Below, piece after piece: positions 1-8,661 of a DNA stretch of 64,000 nt. The notes below the pieces were generated by a model. It searched no databases. It was given only the letters and a program-made list of their open reading frames with translations, and had not been told where the DNA came from. The position numbers and the translations under genes are program-made. The stretch comes from Candidatus Manganitrophus noduliformans (GTDB taxonomy: Bacteria; Nitrospirota; Nitrospiria; SBBL01; Manganitrophaceae): NCBI RefSeq assembly GCF_012184425.1, contig NZ_VTOW01000001.1, positions 124,001 through 188,000 of the forward strand, in the 5' to 3' direction. Positions within the stretch are counted from its first letter, which is position 1, and the number at the start of each line of letters is the position of its first letter.

Positions 1-341
1 TCGCCGGTGGAGCGGTTTTCAAAATAGGAGATCGAAAGCCGCTGCGTCGCCCGGTAGACCGTGTTCCGAATATCGTAGATCACCTTCTGCTCGAAGACGT
101 TGTTCAGGCGAATCCGGGCGGTGTTCGAAAGGGCTTTGACGGAAAAGACGCCGATCATCCCCAACGTTAGGAAGAGGATCAACCGCGTGTTTCCGGAGCC
201 GACCCCTTCGTCGATGACCACCTTGATCAGCCAGGGGGGAATCAGATCCATGAGAGTGGTCAAGATTGCAGCGCCCAGGGTCAGCGCCGCGAGTCCCTTG
301 TACGGCTTGATAAAAGCCAAAACGCGAAGTATAAATTTCAA
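1..341 (-). CDS. ABC exporter, N-terminal membrane part (cut by window edge)
   Basis: This is the 5' part of a minus-strand gene that continues beyond base 1. It begins at a TTG codon (341-339) preceded by a GAAAGGA ribosome site. The translation starts MKFILRVLAFIKPYKG and continues with hydrophobic helices and the motif PPWLIKVVIDEG, typical of the first transmembrane helices of MsbA-type half-transporters that flip lipids, lipid A or drugs. The last visible residues (SYFENRSTGE) match the conserved loop before helix 3 of this family. No ATG occurs in this frame, so the start is easy to miss. Substrate unknown; the ATP-binding domain lies outside the window. Confidence 0.8.
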   Translation of the reverse strand, partial: MKFILRVLAFIKPYKGLAALTLGAAILTTLMDLIPPWLIKVVIDEGVGSGNTRLILFLTLGMIGVFSVKALSNTARIRLNNVFEQKVIYDIRNTVYRATQRLSISYFENRSTG

Positions 342-358
342 ATCTATCCTTTCTTAAA

Positions 359-468
359 ATCAATGAGGAATCTGAGAATTAGGAATGAAGGTCTGAGAGA
401 AGAGCAATGGGTGAAAGATTCTTTTTGATTCCTAATCGAACAATTCCTCATTCCTCATTGTACTTTAT
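359..468. repeat. inverted repeat of AATGAGGAAT type between two genes
   Basis: The gap between the ABC exporter and the BrkB gene holds AATGAGGAAT near 361-370 and its complement ATTCCTCATT near 456-465, with related TAGGAATGA/TCCTAAT copies between. It may fold and act as a transcription barrier or be an intergenic repeat. No T-run was seen. Confidence 0.35.
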
Positions 469-469
469 A

Positions 470-1555
470 TCATGCTTCTGAAGATCGGCGACGTCGCCGG
501 AGGAAATAAAAAGTCGTGGCCGAAAGGGCGGCGAGGCCGCCGAGCGACCAAGGGGAGAAGAGCAATTTCCTAATTCTACCTGAGACAGGCGCTTTGGCGC
601 GGGCCTGGAGAAGAAGATCTCCCGGATGTTTGTGGGCCAGCCGTTTCTCGCCGTTACTCTTCCCTTCCGGGAGCGAGCGTTCGATTTCGGAGTTGATCTC
701 CGCTCCCAAGAGAATCATCAGCGCGCTCAGATACATCCAGGTCAGCAGAATGATCACGGCGCCGATCGCCCCGTAGGTTTTATTGTAGTTGCCGAAATGG
801 CTGACATAATAAGAGAAGGCGAGCGAGACGGCGATCCAGCCGAGCACGGCGAGGACCGATCCGGGGGTCACCCACCGCCACTCCTGCTCGACATCGGGCC
901 CGAAGTAGTAAATGGCCGCGACCACCGTGATCATGATGAGCGTGGCGAGAAAAAGCCGAAGGAGGTTCCATCCGATCAGAAAAGAGGCGCCGAGTCCGGT
1001 CCAATTCGCGAGCCACTCTCCGATCGCGCCGCCGAAGATCATCAGGACCGCCGAGAAAATGATGAAAACAGAAAGGGAGACGGTCAATCCCAGGGCCGTC
1101 GCCTGAACCTTCCACCAGGGACGCTCCTCTTTCACTCCGTACGCTTTGTTGAGCGCATTGATTATAGCGGCCATTCCCCGCGAGGCGGCCCAAAGGGTGA
1201 CGGCCAGTCCGATCGAAAGGAGCCCGCCGCGCTGTTCTCGAACGATCTGATTGAGGGTTTTTTGAACCAGCGCCATCGCCTCTGCCGGGAGGACCTGCTG
1301 GAGATAGCCGAGAAGCTCCTGATAAAGGTTTTCGACCGGCAGGTAACCGATCAACGTCACAAGAAAGAGAAGGAGGGGAAAAAGGGCAAAGAGAGAAAAG
1401 TAGGCGAGTTCGGCGGCAACGGAAAAGATATCGTCTTCGTTGATCTGTTTCCAAACGTCGGCCGCAAGCTGCCGCGGGGTCAGCGTTCCCAGCGCCCACC
1501 GGCGGAAACGTTCCCGCCAGGTGAGCCGGTTCTGATTGTTTCCTTTTACTTCCAA
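470..1555 (-). CDS. YihY/BrkB family inner-membrane protein
   Basis: A 361-residue protein with about six membrane segments, matching the YihY/virulence factor BrkB family. Recognisable parts are the amphipathic N-terminus with LAYFSLFALFPLLLFLVTLIG (about residues 50-70), the stretch LWAASRGMAAIINALNKAYG, and YYFGPDVEQEWRWVTPGS. The family's biochemical role is unsettled; it was once called ribonuclease BN in error. The C-terminus ends in a basic RRRRRR tail after a last hydrophobic stretch. The gene starts 16 bp after the ferredoxin-like gene at 1572-1898, so the two are probably co-transcribed. The family call is secure, the function is not. Confidence 0.88.
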   Translation of the reverse strand: MEVKGNNQNRLTWRERFRRWALGTLTPRQLAADVWKQINEDDIFSVAAELAYFSLFALFPLLLFLVTLIGYLPVENLYQELLGYLQQVLPAEAMALVQKTLNQIVREQRGGLLSIGLAVTLWAASRGMAAIINALNKAYGVKEERPWWKVQATALGLTVSLSVFIIFSAVLMIFGGAIGEWLANWTGLGASFLIGWNLLRLFLATLIMITVVAAIYYFGPDVEQEWRWVTPGSVLAVLGWIAVSLAFSYYVSHFGNYNKTYGAIGAVIILLTWMYLSALMILLGAEINSEIERSLPEGKSNGEKRLAHKHPGDLLLQARAKAPVSGRIRKLLFSPWSLGGLAALSATTFYFLRRRRRSSEA

Positions 1556-1571
1556 AATGAAATCCTAAAAG

Positions 1572-1898
1572 CTACCCCCACATCTCCTCCGGGATCGCCA
1601 GGCGCTTCACCGGGCGGCCGTTCGAGATATGCTCTTCCATAATCTCGGCGACATCGGCCGGCTTGACCCCTTTATACCAGGTGCCGTCGGGGTAGACGAC
1701 GACGGTCGCGCCGATCGGGCAAGGGCCGAGGCAGCTCGACTCGGTGACTAAAATTTGTCCGAAGAGCTCCCGCTTTTCCATTTCGGCGAAAAAGGCCGGT
1801 ACGAGTTCTTTGCTCCCCTTCTCGCCGCACGATCCGCGGGGATTTCCCGGAGGGCGGGTGGTTGTGCAAACGATAACATGATATTTCGGCTTCGGCAT
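1572..1898 (-). CDS. thioredoxin-like [2Fe-2S] ferredoxin
   Basis: A 108-residue protein starting at ATG 1898 after an AAGGAG ribosome site. Four cysteines at 11, 24, 56 and 60 fit the pattern of thioredoxin-fold [2Fe-2S] ferredoxins (C-x12-C...C-x3-C), as in the NuoE-like 'Shethna'/(2Fe-2S) ferredoxin domain. The motif SSCLGPCPIGATVVVYP surrounds the second cysteine pair. It likely carries electrons in the cytoplasm; its partner is not evident. It is followed 16 bp later by the BrkB gene. Confidence 0.88.
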   Translation of the reverse strand: MPKPKYHVIVCTTTRPPGNPRGSCGEKGSKELVPAFFAEMEKRELFGQILVTESSCLGPCPIGATVVVYPDGTWYKGVKPADVAEIMEEHISNGRPVKRLAIPEEMWG

Positions 1899-2059
1899 AA
1901 CGTCTCCTTTGTGATCGGTTTTTCGAGAAAGATCTTTAGTTTTATCACAGGGAGACGGTTCTCTTCAAGAAAAACAGGTGAGGCGCAAGGCGTTAGGGGT
2001 AAAGACAAATTCTTTGAATCTTTATGAACCTCACGCCGAACGTCTCCTTCCTTGTCGCC

Positions 2060-2857
2060 TTACGGCATCTTCGCCGCGCCGCCGTCGATCCGAACGGTCG
2101 ACCCGGTCATCCAGGTGACGTTCGGCGAGGCGAGAAAGACGACCAGCCGGGCCACCTCTTCCGGGCTTCCCATCCCCAGCGGGATGGCGGCGCCGGTCTC
2201 CCGCTTGAGCATCTTCTCGACCTCTTTCGCCGGTTTTCCCATCCGCTCCGCCAGGAGAGAGGCTTCCACCTCCCAGGAGGGGGTCCAGACCGCCCCGGGA
2301 GAGACGGTGTTGACGACGATCTTATCCCTGGCAAATTCCATGGAGAGATACTTCCCCAGCGCGATCAAGGCCGCCTTGGCCACCCGGTAGTCGGGAAATT
2401 TCTCCTCCATCTCGGTCCCGGAGGTCGAGGCGATATTGATGATCCGGCCTCCTCCCTGCCGCTGCATTGCGGGGATCGCTTCGCGGCAGCTCCGCACCGC
2501 CGCCATCAGATCGAGATGAAACGTCGCCTCCCACTCCGAATCGGTCAGGTCGAGAAAGCTCTTAAAATGGAGCGGCCCGCCGAGGTTGTTGATGAGGAGG
2601 TCGATCCGGCCGAAGCGCTTGATGGTTTTTTTGATCAATTGGCGGGGCCCGTCCGGTTTCGTGAGGTCAACGGGGACGGCAAGTACGCCGACCCCTCTCT
2701 TCTCGACCTCGGCCGCCGTTTGAGAGAGTTCCTCTTTTCCCCGCGCACAAAGCGCAATCTCGGCCCCCTCATCCGCCAGAGCCAGGGCGATCGCTTTTCC
2801 GATCCCCTTGCTCCCGCCGGTGACCACCGCGATCTTCCCTTTCAGTCCGAGATCCAT
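2060..2857 (-). CDS. SDR family oxidoreductase
   Basis: Short-chain dehydrogenase/reductase of 265 residues. The NAD(P)-binding motif TGGSKGIG is at residues 13-20, followed by LLINNLGG and the catalytic YRVAK. I chose ATG 2857 because a GAGGAAAGG ribosome site lies just upstream and the protein then begins at the normal Rossmann strand (MDLGLKGKIAVVTGG); an upstream in-frame ATG at 2986 would add 43 unconvincing residues. The C-terminus (TGSTVRIDGGAAKMP) is typical. Substrate unknown; similar proteins are often annotated as 3-oxoacyl-ACP reductase-like. The complete gene contrasts with the deleted SDR at 20427-20579. Confidence 0.88.
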   Translation of the reverse strand: MDLGLKGKIAVVTGGSKGIGKAIALALADEGAEIALCARGKEELSQTAAEVEKRGVGVLAVPVDLTKPDGPRQLIKKTIKRFGRIDLLINNLGGPLHFKSFLDLTDSEWEATFHLDLMAAVRSCREAIPAMQRQGGGRIINIASTSGTEMEEKFPDYRVAKAALIALGKYLSMEFARDKIVVNTVSPGAVWTPSWEVEASLLAERMGKPAKEVEKMLKRETGAAIPLGMGSPEEVARLVVFLASPNVTWMTGSTVRIDGGAAKMP

Positions 2858-3041
2858 CCTTTCCTCCAATTGTTTCCAATTGTAAGACAGTTTCATTCCC
2901 CCTGTCCAGCCTGGGTTTGGCGGCGAAGCGCCGCTCGTCCCTATGCCAAACCCGATTCGATCACCTTTTGACTTGTTTCCCTCCAAAACAATAGAATAAA
3001 ATTATAGAAGTTGTTTGAGTTCATTTTCATGGGTCTCAAAA

Positions 3042-3392
3042 ATGATCAATAGCGCTGAAATCTGGCAAAAGGTATCCGAGGCGATCCAATCGACCCGGAC
3101 GGTCCGCCTCTCCTACATCAAGCAGCGTGGGCAGATCGTCGGGCATGAGATTGTTCCACTGGACATCCTGGTCAAAATCCGCCCGGAGGGAAAACGGGTT
3201 GAGTATCTCTTCGGCCATCGGCTCGACTTCGGCTGGTGGGAAGATCGGGAGCAGACCCACCGCCAATTCCTCCTCGACCGGATCCTCTCCCTGCAGGTGA
3301 CCGATCACCGTTTCAATCCCGCCGATTACCTCGATCTCTCCCGCTCGCAACCCCGCTGGTGCATTCCCCGAAACTGGGCCAAGGCCGCGTAG
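3042..3392 (+). CDS. small stand-alone WYL-like domain protein
   Basis: About 116 residues from ATG 3042 (a TTG at 3015 would add nine residues; neither has a strong ribosome site). The pattern I-x-Y-I-K-Q-R-G...HEIVPLDILVK...YLFGHRLDFGWWEDREQTHRQFLLDRILSLQVTDHRFNP resembles the beta-barrel WYL domain: a Y-x-G start, a central YL...G, then R-x-F-x-x-D-R-I and a terminal x-x-x-F-x-P. WYL domains bind ligands or nucleic acid in regulators, normally beside an HTH, which is absent here. Its stop codon directly touches the ATG of the Kelch gene, so they form one transcript. Moderately confident. Confidence 0.6.
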   Translation: MINSAEIWQKVSEAIQSTRTVRLSYIKQRGQIVGHEIVPLDILVKIRPEGKRVEYLFGHRLDFGWWEDREQTHRQFLLDRILSLQVTDHRFNPADYLDLSRSQPRWCIPRNWAKAA

Positions 3393-4370
3393 ATGAAAAC
3401 AGGTCGACTGCTGGCTTTTATCGTCATCGCCGGTTCTCTCGGCTACTCCCTCTCTTTGCTTCGTCCGGTGGCGGCGGAGAAAGTCGCTTGGGAGATGCGC
3501 GCCCCGGCGCCGATGCCTCGCACGGAGGTGTCGGCCGCCGTCCTCGATGGAAAGATTTATCTGGTCGGCGGCTTCACAAAAGAAGGGGTCACGTCGCGGG
3601 TCGAAATGTATGATCCGGCGACCGACCGGTGGACTTCCCGGGCGTCGATGCCGGTCGCCCTTCATCATGCCGGCGCGGCGGTGTTGAACGGAAAGCTCTA
3701 CATCGTCGGCGGCCTGGAGGGGGGGCGGTCATGGAAACCCTCCAGCGGTCTCTGGGAGTACGATCCCCGGACCGACCGATGGACCGCCAAGCGGGAGATG
3801 CCGACGGCGCGAGGGGCGCTGGGGGTCGGCGTGTCGGAAGGGAAGCTCTATGCCGTCGGCGGATTGGGGGCGACCCGGCCGTTTGAGCTGCTCGGCAATA
3901 CCGGCGCAAACGAGGCCTACGATCCGGCGACCGACCGATGGGAGAAGAAAGCGCCGCTGCCGACGCCGCGCGACCACCTGGCCGTGGCGGTCGTGAACGG
4001 AAAAATTCATGCGATCGGCGGGCGCTTCAACAGCGACTACTCCGAAAACCTCGCCCTCCACCATATTTATGATCCGGCCGCGAACCGCTGGGGCGAAGCA
4101 GCCCCTCTTCCCAAACCCCGGAGCGGAATCGCCGCGGCGGTTCTCAACGGGAAGATTTATCTCTTCGGCGGCGAGGCCCCCCAAGGAACGTTCGCCGACA
4201 ATGATGTCTACGATCCGGCCACCCAGCAGTGGGAATCGGCCCCGCCGATGCCGACCCCTCGCCACGGTCTCGGCGCCGCGACCATTGGAAATCAAATCTT
4301 CGTGATCGCCGGCGGACCCAGACCCGGCGGCTCCGTCAGCAGTACGAATGAGGTATTCCGGGCGGAATAA
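3393..4370 (+). CDS. exported Kelch-repeat beta-propeller protein
   Basis: A 325-residue protein with an N-terminal hydrophobic signal segment (residues about 5-28, ending ...PVAAEK) and six Kelch repeats of about 48 residues. Each has a small-hydrophobic stretch with GK(I/L)Y, a double glycine, then YDPATDRW. Six repeats suit one closed propeller. Kelch propellers bind proteins or sugars, or form sialic acid/galactose-oxidase-like scaffolds; there is no catalytic domain here. The start codon follows the previous stop with no gap. Periplasmic or surface location inferred from the signal. Confidence 0.88.
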   Translation: MKTGRLLAFIVIAGSLGYSLSLLRPVAAEKVAWEMRAPAPMPRTEVSAAVLDGKIYLVGGFTKEGVTSRVEMYDPATDRWTSRASMPVALHHAGAAVLNGKLYIVGGLEGGRSWKPSSGLWEYDPRTDRWTAKREMPTARGALGVGVSEGKLYAVGGLGATRPFELLGNTGANEAYDPATDRWEKKAPLPTPRDHLAVAVVNGKIHAIGGRFNSDYSENLALHHIYDPAANRWGEAAPLPKPRSGIAAAVLNGKIYLFGGEAPQGTFADNDVYDPATQQWESAPPMPTPRHGLGAATIGNQIFVIAGGPRPGGSVSSTNEVFRAE

Positions 4371-4508
4371 GGTTGCACCTCTCAACGGGATCGATCCCTC
4401 TTTCGCGCCCATTCCGACCGTTCGCTTCGCAGCAGGAGACCGGGACATGTTGATCCCCCCTGCGCCCGGTCGACTCATTAAAGTTAAATGCATTTCGTAG
4501 GAGGAAGA

Positions 4509-5651
4509 ATGGATTTCGCCGTGAATCATTATCCGATCGGGCTCTTGGATTCTTATGAGCCGCCGTGCCTCTCGCTCTACCAACCGACGAACCGGCATCA
4601 TCCGGACAACCGGCAGGACCCGATCCGGTTTCGGAACCTGGTCGATTCCATGGAGGAATCGTTGCGTCAGAAGTACCCGGCGCGCGAGATTCAACCGCTC
4701 CTGGAGCCGTTTCGCGCGTTGGCCGGCGATCACGACTTCTGGAATCACACGCTGGACGGACTCGCCGTGCTCGGCACCACCGGCCTGTTTCGCGTCTACC
4801 GGCTCCAGCGGCCGGTCCCCGCGCGGGCGGTCGTGGCCGACAGCTTTCATATCAAGCCGCTGCTGCGCATCGTTCAGTCGGCCGACCGCTATCAAATCCT
4901 CGGCCTGAGCCGGGAGAAGATCAGACTCTTCGAGGGAAACCGCGACACCCTCGACGAGATCGCGCCAGCCGAGGGGGTCCCGCGGACGATCACCGAGGCG
5001 CTGGGCGAGGAGCTGACCGAGCCGCACCAGACCGTCGCCTCCTACGGGGGGGCCGGGGGGCCGGCGATGCACCATGGCCACGGCTCGAAGAAGGAGGAGG
5101 TCGATATCGACGCGGAGCGATTTTTCCGGGCGGTCGACCGGGCGGTCCTGGAGCGCCACTCGAAGCCGTCGGGGCTGCCGCTGATTCTGGCGGCGCTGCC
5201 GGAACACCACACCCTCTTCCGCCGGGTCAGCCATAATCCGTTCCTCGTCGCCGAAGGAATCGATATCCATCCGGATGCCCTGTCGGGCGAGGCGCTGCGC
5301 GACCGCGCTTGGCAGGTGATCCTACCGCAGTATCTTGCGCGGTTGGCCCGGCTGGTTGCGGCGTTCGGGGAGGCGAAGTCGAAGGGGCTCGGCGCCGACG
5401 CGCCGGCGCAGGTCGCCGAAGCGGCCGCGTCGGGGCGGGTCGCGACGCTGCTCATTGAAGCCGACCGTCAGATTCCCGGCCGGATCAGCGCGAGCGGCCG
5501 GATCGAGCGTGCTGACCCGGCCGATCCGGAGGTGGACGATCTGCTCGACGACCTGGGAGAGCGGGTCCTGAAGAAAGGGGGCGAGGTCGTGATCGTCCCC
5601 GCCGACCGGATGCCGACATCGACCGGAATCGCCGCGATTTACCGGTTTTGA
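4509..5651 (+). CDS. baeRF-type (bacterial release-factor-like) protein
   Basis: A 380-residue protein starting at ATG 4509, chosen for the strong TAGGAGGA site just upstream (an ATG at 4488 adds seven residues). The N-terminus contains PCLSLYQPTNRHHPDNRQDPIRF, the hallmark of the bacterial archaeo-eukaryotic release factor (baeRF) families 3/7, whose fold is shared with eRF1/Pelota. The rest has alternating alpha/beta character and a C-terminal release-factor-like segment (GEVVIVPADRMPTSTGIAAIYRF). The His-rich loop PAMHHGHGSKKEE is notable. Fourteen bases downstream starts an HPF-like ribosome-binding protein, suggesting a joint role in ribosome rescue or hibernation. Such proteins are often left as hypothetical. 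Confidence 0.75.
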   Translation: MDFAVNHYPIGLLDSYEPPCLSLYQPTNRHHPDNRQDPIRFRNLVDSMEESLRQKYPAREIQPLLEPFRALAGDHDFWNHTLDGLAVLGTTGLFRVYRLQRPVPARAVVADSFHIKPLLRIVQSADRYQILGLSREKIRLFEGNRDTLDEIAPAEGVPRTITEALGEELTEPHQTVASYGGAGGPAMHHGHGSKKEEVDIDAERFFRAVDRAVLERHSKPSGLPLILAALPEHHTLFRRVSHNPFLVAEGIDIHPDALSGEALRDRAWQVILPQYLARLARLVAAFGEAKSKGLGADAPAQVAEAAASGRVATLLIEADRQIPGRISASGRIERADPADPEVDDLLDDLGERVLKKGGEVVIVPADRMPTSTGIAAIYRF

Positions 5652-5664
5652 GGAGGATCAACCG

Positions 5665-6018
5665 ATGCAAATTCAGACGAATACCGACAGCAGCATCAAA
5701 GGGAACAATACCCTCTCCCAACAGGTCGAGGCGGTGGTGGAGGGGGCCTTGGGCCGGTTCGGCGACCGGATCACCCGGGTGGAGGTTCATCTCAGCGACC
5801 TGAATCGCAACAAATCGGGCGATGATGATAAACGCTGCCTGATGGAAGCCCGCCTTGCGGGACTCCAGCCGATCGCAGTGAGCCATCAGGCGGCGACCCT
5901 GCAGCAGGCGATCGACGGCGCCGCCGAGAAGTTGGAAAGGTCGCTCGACAGCACCCTCGGACGCCTGGACGACCGAAGGACGCCTCCTCCGGCCGGAGAG
6001 GCGGGGCCGTTGGACTAG
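5665..6018 (+). CDS. HPF/RaiA-like ribosome-associated protein
   Basis: A 117-residue protein with features of the ribosome hibernation (HPF/YfiA, sigma-54 modulation) fold: a segment GRFGDRITRVEVHLSDLNRNKSG followed by an EARLAG strand and an amphipathic helix (LQQAIDGAAEKLERSLDSTLGRL). It lacks the long C-terminal dimerisation domain of long HPF, so it is the short type. It begins 14 bp after the baeRF stop, preceded by GAGGA, and so very likely shares its transcript. Predicted to bind the 30S decoding region. Confidence 0.8.
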   Translation: MQIQTNTDSSIKGNNTLSQQVEAVVEGALGRFGDRITRVEVHLSDLNRNKSGDDDKRCLMEARLAGLQPIAVSHQAATLQQAIDGAAEKLERSLDSTLGRLDDRRTPPPAGEAGPLD

Positions 6019-6127
6019 TCCTTGTCACATGTACATCGGGGTCGCACCGCCTCCGTAAAATAGCGACGAAGACTGGGGGGGAACCGCTAAAGCGCAGGTG
6101 ATCTCTCTCACTCATCCATATCAGTTA

Positions 6128-6155
6128 TTGACTCGGCTCCCCTCCTGTCTACAAA
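6128..6155 (+). promoter_or_regulatory. sigma-70-type promoter for DUF2267 gene
   Basis: TTGACT (6128-6133), a 16-bp spacer, then TACAAA (6150-6155), 31 bp before the ATG at 6186, with an AAGGAGGAG ribosome site between. Confidence 0.6.
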
Positions 6156-6185
6156 ATAGCGGTACAAACACAAGGAGGAGACGCC

Positions 6186-6632
6186 ATGAGCACAACGGGT
6201 CTGGACGTTTTCGACACGACGGTACATAAAACCAACCACTGGCTCAACAACTTGGAAAATCTGCTCGGCTGGAACGACAAGCATAAAGCCTATCTCGCCT
6301 TGAGATCCACGCTGCAAGCGTTGAGGGACCGTCTTACGGTAGAGGAGGTGGCGCAGCTCGGAGCGCAACTTCCCATGCTGATCCGCGGCTTTTACTACGA
6401 AGGCTGGGATCCGACACACACACCTCAGAGAATAAGAGACAGAGAACAATTCTTACTCCGCATCAAGCAGCAATTCAGAGGGGATGAGATCAATCCCGAG
6501 GGGGTTGCCCGCGCCGTCTTCGCGTTGCTTGAACATCGGATCACGGAAGGCGAGATCGAAGATGTGAAGAACATATTGCCGGCCGAGATCCGGGACCTTT
6601 GGCCGAATATTCCGCGCTCGCGCGCCGCATAA
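6186..6632 (+). CDS. DUF2267 domain protein
   Basis: A 148-residue, soluble, mostly helical protein. The pattern TTVHKTNHWLNNLENLLGWNDKHKAYLALRSTLQALRDRLTVEEVAQLGAQLPMLIRGFYYEGWDP matches the DUF2267 family (N-terminal helix pair with W...L...L, then a conserved ALRDRL-x(6)-LGAQLP). The function of the family is not known; it is often found with stress and redox genes. A strong ribosome site (AAGGAGGAG) precedes ATG 6186, and a TTGACT promoter precedes that. It stands alone between the ribosome pair and Dps. Confidence 0.82.
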   Translation: MSTTGLDVFDTTVHKTNHWLNNLENLLGWNDKHKAYLALRSTLQALRDRLTVEEVAQLGAQLPMLIRGFYYEGWDPTHTPQRIRDREQFLLRIKQQFRGDEINPEGVARAVFALLEHRITEGEIEDVKNILPAEIRDLWPNIPRSRAA

Positions 6633-6811
6633 CGGGCCCCTATAGCGACCCACTTCTCCAAAACGCTCCGTGCGAATCAGTGCGACCCGACTCATCTAAC
6701 CGCGTCTGACGAACGGTCTGCACCCTTTTGCACGTTTTGCACGTTCAATACGACGATAGAAAGAGATCGCCCTTACACCTTCCTCGTCCGCTACCCGCTT
6801 CGCTGCAGCTG

Positions 6812-6840
6812 TTGACTCCGCGAAAGAATTGGAATATACA
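6812..6840 (+). promoter_or_regulatory. TTGACT-17-TATACA promoter for dps-like gene
   Basis: TTGACT (6812-6817), spacer 17, TATACA (6835-6840). It lies 59 bp ahead of the Dps start at 6899 and belongs to the group of near-identical promoters found throughout this window. Confidence 0.75.
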
Positions 6841-6898
6841 AAAGAGTCATGCGCGCAAAGTTAAACACCCTATTTTCAACTCTCTCACGGAGGGCTTC

Positions 6899-7369
6899 AT
6901 GGAAATGGATATGGGCATGAAAGAAGAAGACCGCGCAAAAGTGGCCGAAGGGCTGTCCAAGATGCTCGCCGACACCTATACGCTTTACCTTAAGACACAC
7001 AATTTTCATTGGAACGTGACCGGCCCCATGTTCCAGACGCTTCACCTCCTTTTCGAAACCCAATACAACGAACTGGCCCTCGCCGTTGATCTCATTGCCG
7101 AGCGGATTCGGGCCCTGGGATTCCCGGCCCCCGGCACCTACAGCGAGTTTGGCAAACTCGGTTCCATCAAAGAAACCCCGGGGGTGCCGAAAGCGGAGGA
7201 GATGATCCGCCTGCTTGTGGAAGGTCAAGAAGCGGTGGTGCGAACCGCGCGCGCCGCCTTCCCGGCCGCGGAAAAAGCGGGCGATGAAGCGACGGCCGAT
7301 CTGTTGACGCAGCGGATGCAAGCGCACGAGAAAGCCGCCTGGATGCTGCGAAGCCACCTGGAAAAATAA
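6899..7369 (+). CDS. dps: Dps family DNA-binding ferritin-like protein
   Basis: A 156-residue protein; I chose ATG 6899 because an ACGGAGGG ribosome site is just upstream and the promoter at 6812-6840 would place the transcript start inside any longer reading frame. The signature [26 protein letters not shown] carries the His/Glu ferroxidase ligands of Dps. Dps dodecamers oxidise and store iron and protect DNA from peroxide in stationary phase. The C-terminus ([19 protein letters not shown]) is usual. Cytoplasmic. The promoter is a strong sigma-70-like one; no OxyR or Fur box was evident. Confidence 0.93.
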   Translation: MEMDMGMKEEDRAKVAEGLSKMLADTYTLYLKTHNFHWNVTGPMFQTLHLLFETQYNELALAVDLIAERIRALGFPAPGTYSEFGKLGSIKETPGVPKAEEMIRLLVEGQEAVVRTARAAFPAAEKAGDEATADLLTQRMQAHEKAAWMLRSHLEK

Positions 7370-7474
7370 ACCCAGGCCGATTGTTTCAGAGAGAGACGGT
7401 CCACGAACAATGGAGACCAGACCCGCTCGCTGTGCGGAGGCCCATGAAGGCGCCCCGTGTCCCAGGAAGAGATA

Positions 7475-8644
7475 ATGCCCGTTAGCCCCCCTTCTCGGAC
7501 AAGGTCGAACCCGAAAGTCTCGGTCCGTCTCACCGCCTTGTTCTTGGGAATCCTATTTTCCGTTCTGGTGGTCGAGGGGGTTTTTCGGTTACTGCCGGTC
7601 GCCAAGGGTCCTACAGCCGGGCCGATCAATGCAGAACACCCCATCTTTCGGTTTACGCCGAATAGCGAGTATCAATGGTCGGTGGGGTGGCGTTTCGCTC
7701 TCGTGAATCACGGCCGGACCAATAACGCGGGGTTCGTCAACGATCAGGACTATGATGCAAAAGATCCCCGGCCGTTGCTCGCCGTCATCGGTGACTCTTA
7801 CGTGGAGGCGTTAATGCTGCCTTACCCTGAGACATTACACGGGCGGGTCCAAAAATTTCTCGGGGAGCAGGGGCGCGTCTACAGCTTTGCGGCTTCGGGA
7901 GCCCCCTTGAGCCAGTATCTTGCCTGGGCCGACGATGCCCGCGCGCGATACGCTCCTCAGGGAATGATTTTTGTCGTGGTCGGCAACGACTTTGACGAGA
8001 GCGTCGCAAAATACAAAACGGCTCCGGGGTTTCATCATTTTATTGAAAACAACGACGGGGGGCTCTCCTTGCAGCTTTATGATTACGCGCCGACGCTTCT
8101 ACGCAAGACCTTGCGTCATTCTGCGCTGGCGCGGTACCTCGTCTCCAACCTACATGCGGATACGGCGCTGAAGATGTTATGGCAGCGCCGGATGCGTTCG
8201 ACGCCGGCGGGCGAGACGGAGCGGTACGTGGGCAACACGGCCGCCGATGTTGCGGACGACCGTCTGCGGGACTCGGAACGGGCCATCCGCGCTTTTTTTG
8301 ATGAATTGCCGCGACGCACGGCCCTCCCCCCAGGGCGGATATTTTTCCTCCTGGACGGGGTTCGGCCCGAACTGTACGGGAGCGACGAAGACCTCAATGC
8401 GGTCAACGGGAACTACTTCCCGCGCATGCGTCGCAGGTTCATGGAGGAAGCCCGGAGCCGGGGTTATTCGGTGGCAGATTTGCAACCGCTGTTCATTGCG
8501 GATTACCGAAAAAACGGAGCCCGCTTTGAATTTTCGGAAGATGCCCATTGGAATGCCCTTGGGCACCAGGTGGCTTCGGAAGCGATCATGAGGAGTCGTC
8601 TCTTTAAGGCGCTTTTTACAAATATCGCGAAACCTTTAAATTGA
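7475..8644 (+). CDS. membrane-anchored SGNH/GDSL-like hydrolase
   Basis: About 389 residues from ATG 7475 (an in-frame GTG at 7457 is possible). An N-terminal transmembrane anchor (LTALFLGILFSVLVVEGVF) is followed by a periplasmic domain with the SGNH block I motif VIGDSYVEAL and the block V motif DAHWNALGH, supplying the Ser, Asp and His of the triad. The GND in VVVGNDFDES may be block III. It resembles AlgX/DltD-type proteins that acylate or deacylate surface polymers. No polysaccharide genes adjoin it, so the substrate is open. The AlkC gene follows 17 bp later. Confidence 0.7.
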   Translation: MPVSPPSRTRSNPKVSVRLTALFLGILFSVLVVEGVFRLLPVAKGPTAGPINAEHPIFRFTPNSEYQWSVGWRFALVNHGRTNNAGFVNDQDYDAKDPRPLLAVIGDSYVEALMLPYPETLHGRVQKFLGEQGRVYSFAASGAPLSQYLAWADDARARYAPQGMIFVVVGNDFDESVAKYKTAPGFHHFIENNDGGLSLQLYDYAPTLLRKTLRHSALARYLVSNLHADTALKMLWQRRMRSTPAGETERYVGNTAADVADDRLRDSERAIRAFFDELPRRTALPPGRIFFLLDGVRPELYGSDEDLNAVNGNYFPRMRRRFMEEARSRGYSVADLQPLFIADYRKNGARFEFSEDAHWNALGHQVASEAIMRSRLFKALFTNIAKPLN

Positions 8645-8661
8645 AAGGGAACTGATCTTCG

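Noticed and set aside
3729-5270. 513-residue minus-strand open frame
   Set aside because: Antisense to the Kelch and baeRF genes; no recognisable domain.
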